A stretch of 12,878 nucleotides of DNA, from assembly GCA_937919945.1 (NCBI GenBank), contig CALESY010000103.1, positions 1-12,878 of the forward strand, read 5' to 3'. The stretch comes from an uncultured Chitinophagaceae bacterium. GTDB taxonomy: Bacteria > Bacteroidota > Bacteroidia > Chitinophagales > Chitinophagaceae. The notes under the pieces are model-generated. The model did not search any database. It had not been told where the DNA came from and saw only the letters and a program-made list of their open reading frames with translations. Shown in pieces: positions 6,377 to 12,878 of this stretch. Both the position numbers and the translations under genes were made by a program. Each line of letters opens with the position of its first letter. Positions within the stretch are counted from its first letter, which is position 1.

Positions 6377-7516
6377 ATGTTTCTACAAAAAAAAATAGGC
6401 ATATTAGGCGGGGGGCAGTTGGGTGCTATGTTAATAAGGCATGGAATTGATTTTGGCTTAAGCATAGCAATAATGGATGGCGATAGTAGTGCACCCTGTT
6501 CAAATTATTCATCAACATTTACTCTAGGAGATACACTCAGCTACGACGATGTAATAAAATTTGGTGAACATCTTGACATCATAACCATTGAGAAAGAAGC
6601 AGTAAACACTAAAGCACTTCGCATCTTAGAACAAAAGGGCGTAAAAATATACCCCTCTCCGGAAACCATTGAAATAATACAAGACAAACTAACACAAAAA
6701 CGCTTTTTAGAGTCTCACAACATACCTGTAGTACCAGCTATAGAAATTTCGAACCGTCGAGCATTGTATGAATATACTGATAAACTGCCTGCATGTCTTA
6801 AATTACGCAGAGATGGTTACGATGGCAAAGGCGTAATGATACTAAAAACTAGAGAAGATATGGAGACTGCATTTGACGGCCCATCTATTCTGGAAGACTT
6901 AGTAGATATAAAACATGAAATTTCTGTTATCGTAGCACGGAATGAAGTAGAAGAGGTAAAATGTTATGACCCCATATTGATGGAATTTGACAAAGTGAAG
7001 TTATTATTAGACTATCAGATAAGTCCTTGTAATATTGGCGATGCAGTTACATTATCTGCCATTAACATAGCTACTAAAATTGCTGATGCACTGCAACTCA
7101 AAGGTATACTGGCAGTAGAAATGTTTGTTACTGGCGATGGAAAAGTATTAGTAAACGAATTAGCTCCCCGTCCTCATAACAGTGGCCACCATACAATAGA
7201 AGGATGCAACACCTCTCAATATGAACAATTACTTCGCGTAATTGTAGGTATGCCTTTAGGTGATACTGCCACAACAGCCCATACTGTTATGATTAATATT
7301 ATAGAACCCCCGATTGAAAAAAAAGGCAATACACAAAATGCATTGAGCGCTATCAGCAAACTACCCGGTGTGCATATACATTGGTACGGAAAAACGGAAG
7401 GAAGGCCTGGACGCAAAATGGGGCATATTAATATTACAGCAAAAACCCATGAAGATGCTTTAACTTTGGCTGCACAAACTCGCAATATTTTTAATAGTTT
7501 ATATGAAAAAAGCTAA
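6377..7516 (+). CDS. purK: N5-carboxyaminoimidazole ribonucleotide synthase (PurK)
   Basis: This ATP-grasp enzyme of purine synthesis makes N5-CAIR from AIR, bicarbonate and ATP in the cytoplasm. At 379 residues it is the usual full length. The N-terminal nucleotide-type fold begins with GILGGGQLG (residues 8-16). The ATP-grasp core has KLRRDGYDGKGV (142-153), the EDLVDIKHEISVIVARN segment, and the metal/phosphate-binding NELAPRPHNSGHH (260-272), all as expected for PurK. One local difference from the form I remember is TIEKEAVN where TxEIExVN is common; this is probably harmless. The start is ATG 6377, 15 bases behind a good -7 box. The stop overlaps purE by 14 nt, and the product feeds directly to PurE. 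Needing bicarbonate, it may share a carbon demand with the SbtA-like permease at the left edge, but no link is shown. Confidence 0.97.
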   Translation: MFLQKKIGILGGGQLGAMLIRHGIDFGLSIAIMDGDSSAPCSNYSSTFTLGDTLSYDDVIKFGEHLDIITIEKEAVNTKALRILEQKGVKIYPSPETIEIIQDKLTQKRFLESHNIPVVPAIEISNRRALYEYTDKLPACLKLRRDGYDGKGVMILKTREDMETAFDGPSILEDLVDIKHEISVIVARNEVEEVKCYDPILMEFDKVKLLLDYQISPCNIGDAVTLSAINIATKIADALQLKGILAVEMFVTGDGKVLVNELAPRPHNSGHHTIEGCNTSQYEQLLRVIVGMPLGDTATTAHTVMINIIEPPIEKKGNTQNALSAISKLPGVHIHWYGKTEGRPGRKMGHINITAKTHEDALTLAAQTRNIFNSLYEKS

Positions 7517-7994
7517 GGTTGGTATTATCATGGGTAGCAGCTCTGATGCACATATTATGCAAGCTGCTGTTGATGTATTAAATAAATTTGGCGTTGACAA
7601 TGAGTTTTCAGTAGTATCTGCACATCGCACTCCGGATGCAATGTTTGAATATGCAAGGACTGCAGATAAAAGAGGAATAAAAATAATCATTGCAGGTGCA
7701 GGTGGTGCAGCGCATCTACCAGGCATGGTAGCTGCATTAAGTACTGTACCTGTTATAGGCGTGCCAATCAAATCTTCAAATTCAATAGATGGATGGGATT
7801 CATTGTTATCCATCGTACAGATGCCAAATGATATTCCTGTGGCAACTGTAGCTGTAAATGGTGCACATAATGCCGGACTATTAGCAGTAAAAATGTTAGC
7901 TATATATGATTCAAATCTTAAACAAAAAATTGTAAAATTGAAAAAAGAAAATGTAGCTAAAGTGCGAAAACAAAACGATGATTTGAAAAAATAG
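7503..7994 (+). CDS. purE: N5-CAIR mutase, class I PurE
   Basis: The enzyme rearranges N5-CAIR to CAIR, the step after PurK. It is 163 residues, as usual for bacterial class I PurE. Key motifs are intact: GSSSD (11-15), SAHRTP (39-44, where His41 corresponds to the catalytic His45 of the E. coli enzyme), AGAGGAAHLPGM (64-75) and the later SIVQMP segment. The last 25 or so residues are Lys-rich and probably a helix. Pairing with purK, plus the class I motifs, indicates the N5-CAIR mutase activity and not the PurK-independent AIR carboxylase type. The ATG lies within the last codons of purK, so expression is coupled. A strong terminator follows the stop by about 20 bases. Confidence 0.98.
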   Translation: MKKAKVGIIMGSSSDAHIMQAAVDVLNKFGVDNEFSVVSAHRTPDAMFEYARTADKRGIKIIIAGAGGAAHLPGMVAALSTVPVIGVPIKSSNSIDGWDSLLSIVQMPNDIPVATVAVNGAHNAGLLAVKMLAIYDSNLKQKIVKLKKENVAKVRKQNDDLKK

Positions 7995-8016
7995 AGATTA
8001 AATACCCTTTTACATT

Positions 8017-8057
8017 AAAAATGATGCCCGCATTTTAGCTGCGGGCATCATTTTTTT
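8017..8057 (+). terminator. Strong intrinsic terminator after purKE
   Basis: A perfect 12-bp stem, ATGATGCCCGCA (8021-8032) pairing with TGCGGGCATCAT (8040-8051), closes a 7-base loop TTTTAGC. A run of T follows at once (8051-8057), and AAAA before the stem extends it against the T-run. The GC-rich upper stem stands out in this AT-rich DNA. The A-run before the stem could also let it work for transcripts from the other strand. Confidence 0.95.
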
Positions 8058-8249
8058 ATGCATAAGAATGCATTAGGATAAGACATGACATTAAAACGAA
8101 ATTAAAATTACTATTGAGTATTCACTTTTCAAATGTCATTTGATTGTAAGTCAGCAAATTATAAGCATTGTTTTACAGCACATTACAAATAAATTTTACT
8201 TAAATAAATAAAAGCACAACAACTATAGATAAAACATTTATGCTTATAG

Positions 8250-8268
8250 ATAATAGTATTACTATTAT
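8250..8268. promoter_or_regulatory. Candidate operator, copy 3: perfect palindrome ATAATAGTATTACTATTAT
   Basis: Nine-base arms (ATAATAGTA / TACTATTAT) flank a single central T, with no mismatch. It lies 52 bases before the ATG of the giant secreted-protein gene and about 34 bp upstream of a weak -7-like box. It is the best-formed of three related sites in the window and has the symmetry expected for a dimeric repressor. Which protein binds it is unknown. Confidence 0.55.
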
Positions 8269-8283
8269 TTTAGATTAACATTC

Positions 8284-8291
8284 ATAATTTT
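8284..8291 (+). promoter_or_regulatory. Weak -7-like box TAATTTTA for the giant secreted-protein gene
   Basis: This sequence differs from the TAnnTTTG consensus in its last base and lies 29 bases before the ATG. It is placed relative to the palindrome much as the better boxes at 1141 and 6355 are. The poor match means the true start site may lie elsewhere or need an activator. Confidence 0.3.
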
Positions 8292-8320
8292 AACGAAAAT
8301 CGTATTAAACGTAAATAATT

Positions 8321-11300
8321 ATGGTACAGAAACTACAAATGTTTTTTGCAATGCTGACAGCGCTGGTTCTGTCAGCATCAAGCAGTTGGGCACAGCCACT
8401 AAATGGTAGTTATACTATTGGTGGCACAACACCTAACTATGCCTCAGTTGCAGCCGCCGTTACAGCATTACAAAATAATGGTGTGAATGGCCCCGTAACA
8501 TTTAATATCAGGCCAGGTACTTATTCGACATCGGTATCGATACCTACAATTACCGGTGCTAATGCGACTAATCGCATCACTTTCAGGTCAGAAAATGGCA
8601 GAGGGCAAGTGACACTTACTACAACTGCCAGTTCAAGCCTTAACAATTTTGTAATACGATTTAATAATGCTTCATTCATTACTTTCAGAGAAATTACATT
8701 ATCTAATACAGGTACTTCTTTCGGTACTGTTTTTGATTTTGTAGGTTCATCAGCAAATGATAGTATTGTTAATTGCTTAATTACTGGAGCTACAAACACA
8801 TCCACTAGCACATCAATGTCAAGGATATTTGGTAATGGCATTACAGGGGCTAACAATGTGATTGCGAATGATTCTATTGTAAGGGGTTCTTACAGTATAT
8901 ATACATTCGGCAGCAATGCAAACCGTCCTGTTAACACAGTATTTTCAGGAAATACATTAGTCAATCCATTCTTCGGTTCTATATATGCTTACCATAGTAA
9001 TGACGTAAAGATTCGTAATAACACATCTATAGTTAGTGGAGTAGGTCAATTTTGGGGATTCTATTTATATGAATGTGATAATGCGCTAGAGTTTACAGGT
9101 AATAGTCAAACTATAAGTAGTGCTACCAGTACAAACTATGGGTTGTATATGTGGTATTGTAATGCTACTAATGCGCAAAGAGGTGTAATAGCAAACAATA
9201 CATTTACATCAACAACGTCAAGCACTACTTATCCTTGGTTCTTATATTACAATAGCCATGACTCTTTTGCAAACAATACAATTTCTGCAACAACTACATT
9301 CAGTACTATATGGAATAGCAATTACTATGTAGACTCTTCGGTATTCAGAAATAATACGATTACATTCAATACGCAATCAGGTTCATTGTATCCTATATAT
9401 ACTGATGGTTTTGGAGGTTTTGGAAGAAATATTTCTTTCCAAAACAATACTATCAATGCCAATACAACAACAGGCTGGATATACTGTTATCCAATGCTGT
9501 ATAGTACAAACAGCAACGTTACCGGTAACACTTTTAACCTTGCTACGACTCTGTCTGGTGGTGTATTAAACTACATGTACTACAATACCAACTACACTTG
9601 TGCCAACAATATAATCAATTGCAGTAGCGGCACATCAGGTACTGTATATGGCTTATACAGCTTTAATACCTTAGCTTACCCTAATAATACATTTTTCAAT
9701 AACCGCATAAGTGCTACCAGTGGCACTGGTTTTGTGTATGGCTTGTATATAAATGGCCACTCTGGTGTAAACCGTTACTTCAACAATACAATTTACAGTC
9801 GTACATCAGGTACCAATTATACAGTTGATTGTTCAAACAATCTGCCAGGTACACACGAGTTCTATAATAACACCATATGTAATGCGGGCACAAGTAGTGG
9901 CACAAACTTCACCTTACGTTCAAGCAACACACCATCAAATGGAGGAACTGTAGTATACAGAAATAATGTGATAGCTAAAACAAGTGCCAACGGGTTTCCT
10001 CCATTATGGGTCTTTGACAATACATTCAACGTAACTGACTATAATAATATTTTTACACCGGGTGCTACATTAGTTTCAAGAAACGGTGCGCCTTTTACTA
10101 CATTAAATGCCTGGAGAACTGCAAGCGGAATGGATAGAAATTCTATTTCTTTTGATCCTGCATTTACTAATGCTGCAACAGGTAATTTAGTGCCTAATAT
10201 AAACTCTCCTAGCGTATGGTCAATTAATGGCCGTGGTGTACATATTGAAGGGAACAATACTGACCTTTTAGGCAATACACGTGCAGTATTACCATTCACA
10301 GGTGTACCTGATATTGGTGCATATGAAATAGTACCTGCGTCAGGTATTTTACCACCGTCTTGCGTTGTTACACCTGCTGTACCTGCCGCAGGTATTACCC
10401 AAACTTATACATTCGGACAGGATACCGTTGCTACAATAACATGGGATGCAGCAAGCACACCACCAACATCATCTCCTGATGTAAGGCAGTTTACAGCTTC
10501 AATACCAACAGGCATAACATCTATCAACCCGACATTTATGTACTTCTATGACAGCATAAGCCTTAGCGGTACATTTAACTATGTAGCAAATATTTATTAC
10601 AAATCTCCGTGGATGGGTACGATAGCATCGGAGCCTGCATTAAGGCTTGCAAAGCGTAACGGAACTAATCCATGGATTGGATATCCTTCTGCAACAAGCG
10701 GTTCTAATGTATCAAGGAAGTTTATATTCTCACCTGCATCACCTCAATTGAACGACTTCGGTATATATACCGGTATTGATGTAGGCAATAATGCCAGTGC
10801 AAATGCGATAGTACAACCAGGTGGTTTCTTCTGTCAGGGTAATTACAACATAGTTTTAAGAGTACGCAATGCAGGTAATAATGTTCTGAATAGTGTACGC
10901 GTAAACTGGGAGGTAAATGGTATACCTAGACCACAAATTAATATTACCACGCCAATACCAGTAAATAATGGTACACCTGGTTCAAATGACTTGCTTGTAA
11001 CTTTAGGTAGCGAATTTTTTGGTGCAGCACCTGTTAACATAAAAGCATGGACATCTCTGCCAAACAATGTTACAGATCCTGTACCTGGTGATGACACTGT
11101 GAATGTAACATTGCGCTCAGCACTGCAAGGCACTTACACTGTAGGTGGTACAAGTCCTGATTTCCCAACTGTTGCTAACGCTGTTACTGCGCTTAATCAA
11201 GTGGGTATCTGCGGACCAGTTACATTTAATATTCGCCCTGGCACCTACGTAGGACAACTTGCAATTAACAACATAGTTGGTAGCAGTGCTACTAACAGGA

Positions 11301-12878
11301 TAACATTCCAATCAGAATTAGGAGACCCTTCTACTGTTACTATTAGTCATACTCCGAGCAGTTCTGCAGATAATTTTGTATTGAGACTTAACAGTGCATC
11401 AAATATTACATTCCGTAATATCTCATTACTTAGCGGTACATCAAGCTGGGGATACGTTATAGTACCAACCGGTACAGTTAATAATGACTCTTTAATTGGA
11501 TGTAATATCGTATCAGGTAACTTAACATCATCTTTGGCAGCATGCGTATATGCTGCTAACGTAACGGGCTCAAACTTTGTAATTCAAAATTGCAATCTTG
11601 AAAATTCATATTGGCCTGTTTATTGGTTTGGTGTATCGAATAACTACTACAACAACTTTGTAATACAAAATAGCAACATCACAAACGGTTGGGCATACTC
11701 TACTTATATATGGTATATCAACGGTTTCAGGTTCGCTAACAATAATATCACAACTAACACAACACTTACATTCCACTATGGCTTGTTCGCATACTATTTG
11801 AATCAATCGCCTCAGATTGAAAACAATAAAGTAACATTACCTACAGGCTACCCTATGTATTTATTCAGTATTAATGGCTCAAACGCGAATAGAGGTCGTA
11901 TCAGGAACAATGTATTGGCAGTAGGTAACAATACAAACTTCTCTTACGGTTTGTATATATCGAACTCAACCTTTATGGATGTACACCACAACAGTGTTAG
12001 TATTGCTACTACAAATGTCAGCAGCTATCCTGCATACTTCTTTATGAGCACTCCAAACAATGATATCCGAAATAATGTGTTTGCTAATATGGGTGGTGGT
12101 CCGGTAATGTACTTCTGGAACAACCAAGGGGTAAACAATCGAATAGACTTCAACAATTATTTCACAACAAACAATTCTACACCACAAATTGCAACAAACC
12201 CTGCAATATCCGGCACTCCATCATCTACAATGGCTGCATGGCGTACACTAATTAACCAAGACATCAACTCATTATCTGCCAATCCTGGTTTTACAAGTCT
12301 TACAGATTTGACTCCAGATCCTTCAAACTCCAACTGTTGGGCATTGAATGGTCGTGCAACACAACTTGTAAATGCTAATAATGATATCAATGGTAATCCA
12401 CGTGTTATAAACCGTGCTAACGGTGTACCTGATTTAGGTGCTTATGAGTTTGATCCTTCAGCAGTTCCACCAAATGCAGTACCTGTTCCGGCTGTTCCGG
12501 CTCCTGGTATTACTCAAAACTTCCTGTTTGGACAAACTAATGTTGCAACTGTTAGGTGGAATACTCAGTTAGGCCTTACAAGCATACTAAATGTGAAACA
12601 ATACAGCGGTGCAATTGCACCTGCAAACTTCCAAACGGTTAGTCAAAATAAGTATCCATACTTCTATACTAACATTACCCCTGCAGGTGTAGGTAGCACT
12701 TACGACTTTGATTTCACTTTAAACTATTATGATACTTGGTTGGGTACTATTCCGAATGAAGCTGCTATGAAATTGGCTCATTTATATAGTATGAGTACTC
12801 CATGGGTATCATACAATGAAGCCAACAGTAGTTCAAATGTTGCAAACAATAACATATTTGCAGCAGGCGTTACCAGCT
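8321..12878 (+). CDS. Giant secreted surface protein with tandem parallel beta-helix / beta-sandwich units (3' end outside window)
   Basis: The frame is open for 1519 codons from ATG 8321 to the right edge; I read it codon by codon and found no stop. An in-frame TAA at 8312-8314 fixes the start. A signal peptide is clear (MVQK, a hydrophobic core to about residue 19, likely cleavage after SWA at residue 24). Unit 1 begins at GSYTIGG (29), with GPVTFNIRPGTY and NRITF segments, then a long Asn-rich helix of about 26-32-residue coils, a conserved cap (WSINGRG, GVPDIGAYE 661-669), an unrecognised beta-rich domain (about 680-810), and a CARDB-like sandwich (about 814-930). Unit 2 repeats this from GTYTVGG (937; cap GVPDLGAYE 1368-1376) and runs off the edge. 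The chain is rich in Asn, Thr, Ser, Gly and Tyr and poor in charge. I expect a type 9 secretion sorting domain at the C-terminus, but it is not visible. No enzyme motif was seen, so adhesion, polysaccharide binding or a lyase-like role all remain open. Confidence 0.9.
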   Translation, partial: MVQKLQMFFAMLTALVLSASSSWAQPLNGSYTIGGTTPNYASVAAAVTALQNNGVNGPVTFNIRPGTYSTSVSIPTITGANATNRITFRSENGRGQVTLTTTASSSLNNFVIRFNNASFITFREITLSNTGTSFGTVFDFVGSSANDSIVNCLITGATNTSTSTSMSRIFGNGITGANNVIANDSIVRGSYSIYTFGSNANRPVNTVFSGNTLVNPFFGSIYAYHSNDVKIRNNTSIVSGVGQFWGFYLYECDNALEFTGNSQTISSATSTNYGLYMWYCNATNAQRGVIANNTFTSTTSSTTYPWFLYYNSHDSFANNTISATTTFSTIWNSNYYVDSSVFRNNTITFNTQSGSLYPIYTDGFGGFGRNISFQNNTINANTTTGWIYCYPMLYSTNSNVTGNTFNLATTLSGGVLNYMYYNTNYTCANNIINCSSGTSGTVYGLYSFNTLAYPNNTFFNNRISATSGTGFVYGLYINGHSGVNRYFNNTIYSRTSGTNYTVDCSNNLPGTHEFYNNTICNAGTSSGTNFTLRSSNTPSNGGTVVYRNNVIAKTSANGFPPLWVFDNTFNVTDYNNIFTPGATLVSRNGAPFTTLNAWRTASGMDRNSISFDPAFTNAATGNLVPNINSPSVWSINGRGVHIEGNNTDLLGNTRAVLPFTGVPDIGAYEIVPASGILPPSCVVTPAVPAAGITQTYTFGQDTVATITWDAASTPPTSSPDVRQFTASIPTGITSINPTFMYFYDSISLSGTFNYVANIYYKSPWMGTIASEPALRLAKRNGTNPWIGYPSATSGSNVSRKFIFSPASPQLNDFGIYTGIDVGNNASANAIVQPGGFFCQGNYNIVLRVRNAGNNVLNSVRVNWEVNGIPRPQINITTPIPVNNGTPGSNDLLVTLGSEFFGAAPVNIKAWTSLPNNVTDPVPGDDTVNVTLRSALQGTYTVGGTSPDFPTVANAVTALNQVGICGPVTFNIRPGTYVGQLAINNIVGSSATNRITFQSELGDPSTVTISHTPSSSADNFVLRLNSASNITFRNISLLSGTSSWGYVIVPTGTVNNDSLIGCNIVSGNLTSSLAACVYAANVTGSNFVIQNCNLENSYWPVYWFGVSNNYYNNFVIQNSNITNGWAYSTYIWYINGFRFANNNITTNTTLTFHYGLFAYYLNQSPQIENNKVTLPTGYPMYLFSINGSNANRGRIRNNVLAVGNNTNFSYGLYISNSTFMDVHHNSVSIATTNVSSYPAYFFMSTPNNDIRNNVFANMGGGPVMYFWNNQGVNNRIDFNNYFTTNNSTPQIATNPAISGTPSSTMAAWRTLINQDINSLSANPGFTSLTDLTPDPSNSNCWALNGRATQLVNANNDINGNPRVINRANGVPDLGAYEFDPSAVPPNAVPVPAVPAPGITQNFLFGQTNVATVRWNTQLGLTSILNVKQYSGAIAPANFQTVSQNKYPYFYTNITPAGVGSTYDFDFTLNYYDTWLGTIPNEAAMKLAHLYSMSTPWVSYNEANSSSNVANNNIFAAGVTS
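8405..11128 (+). repeat. Protein-level repeat unit 1 of the giant secreted protein (residues 29-936)
   Basis: This is a complete copy of the unit: GTYTIGG-type entry module, beta-helix of about 632 residues up to the GVPDIGAYE cap, beta-rich domain starting PAVPAAGITQ, and the CARDB-like sandwich ending NVTLRSALQ. It aligns with unit 2 by protein motif, but the DNA has diverged, so this is an old duplication. Confidence 0.85.
8948..9961 (+). repeat. Twelve beta-helix coils with an Asn ladder (residues 210-547)
   Basis: Segments starting [G/N]N[T/S/I/R] recur with spacings of 23, 27, 32, 26, 26, 31, 27, 27, 31, 28, 28 and 32 residues, followed by another NNVI at residue 548. Several coils also share a YGLY or similar aromatic motif about 15 residues after the Asn pair. 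Stacked Asn and aromatic ladders are a known feature of right-handed parallel beta-helices. Confidence 0.8.
11129..12878 (+). repeat. Protein-level repeat unit 2 of the giant secreted protein (residue 937 to window edge)
   Basis: The same order of modules is seen: GTYTVGG, GPVTFNIRPGTY, NRITF, helix coils, the GVPDLGAYE cap at 1368, then PAVPAPGITQ and the beata-rich domain with TWLGTIPNEAAMKLA, matching PWMGTIASEPALRLA of unit 1. Its helix is about 431 residues, some 200 shorter than in unit 1. The window ends inside the beta-rich domain. Confidence 0.83.
11585..12070 (+). repeat. Six beta-helix coils with an Asn ladder in unit 2 (residues 1089-1250)
   Basis: Segments starting QN, NN or HN recur every 27, 24, 28, 28, 27 and 28 residues, followed by NNVF at residue 1251. 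YGLF and YGLY appear in two of the coils at the place seen in unit 1. The regular spacing supports the beta-helix assignment and shows about half as many coils as unit 1. Confidence 0.75.

Larger units (their letters stand above)
7995..8320. other. Intergenic region between purE and the giant secreted-protein gene
   Basis: These 326 bases hold no gene that I can support. They contain the purKE terminator at the left end, then very AT-rich DNA (8058-8249) in which I see nothing definite apart from an isolated half-site-like TTACTATT (8108-8115). The right end has the 19-bp palindrome and the weak -7-like box of the giant gene. All frames are broken by frequent stops. Confidence 0.7.

Noticed and set aside
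7216..7813. Minus-strand frames opposite purK and purE
   Set aside because: They lie opposite highly conserved enzyme motifs and show no independent coding signal.
8058..8249. Possible small gene, riboswitch or RNA gene in the AT-rich gap after the purE terminator
   Set aside because: No frame of useful length, no stable GC-containing hairpin and no recognised RNA motif was found. The TTACTATT at 8108-8115 is only a half-site-like match.
8948..9961. CRISPR or DNA tandem repeat within the giant gene
   Set aside because: The periodicity exists at the protein level with variable spacing. The DNA copies are not identical and lie in an open frame.
8521..12390. Several minus-strand frames opposite the giant secreted-protein gene
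   Set aside because: The plus-strand frame is open for over 4.5 kb with a signal peptide and regular protein repeats, so the minus-strand frames are by-products of its Asn/Thr/Ser codons.
8321..12878. The giant protein as cargo of the nearby ABC-HlyD-TolC exporter
   Set aside because: It has a normal N-terminal signal peptide, which points to Sec export and probably type 9 secretion. Type I cargo normally lacks one, and no glycine-rich RTX repeats are seen.

Overview
The window looks like chromosomal DNA from a member of the Bacteroidota, probably near Chitinophagales. The evidence is AT-rich sequence, TAnnTTTG-type -7 promoter boxes, no clear Shine-Dalgarno sequences, a HlyD/TolC export operon of a Bacteroidota type, and a very large secreted beta-helix protein built from GTYTIGG / GPVTFNIRPGTY modules that I associate with Bacteroidota surface proteins. 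The lineage call is inference from style, not a search.

Layout, left to right. (1) Positions 1-1056: the 3' end of an SbtA-family (sodium/bicarbonate-type) permease, then a small secreted, probably beta-barrel protein of unknown function that starts with TTG one base after the permease stop. (2) 1166-5522: a tight three-gene export operon of ABC exporter, HlyD-family adaptor and TolC-family outer-membrane channel. Together they form a tripartite type I-like pump across both membranes. The ATPase domain of the ABC protein is non-canonical at every main catalytic motif. (3) 5494-6237, minus strand: a TetR-family regulator whose 3' end overlaps the TolC gene by 29 bp; it is the likely local regulator of the pump. 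(4) 6377-7994: purK and purE, overlapping by 14 nt, which convert AIR to CAIR in purine synthesis, followed by a strong intrinsic terminator. (5) 8321 to the right edge: the first 1519 codons of a very large secreted protein, open at the window end. It has a signal peptide and two copies of a parallel beta-helix plus beta-sandwich unit with different numbers of helix coils.

The most interesting signal is outside the genes. A 19-bp palindrome, ATAATAGTATTACTATTAT, lies before the giant gene. Close relatives lie before the export operon (17/19 identical) and before purK, in the tetR-purK gap (15/19). All three sit about 34-39 bp upstream of a -7-like box, where the -33 element would be expected. 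This could be the operator of the local TetR protein or a shared promoter element, and it would tie the pump, the surface protein and possibly purKE into one regulon. A similar sequence inside the ABC gene is a caution. I see no RNA genes, CRISPR array, insertion sequence or integrase.
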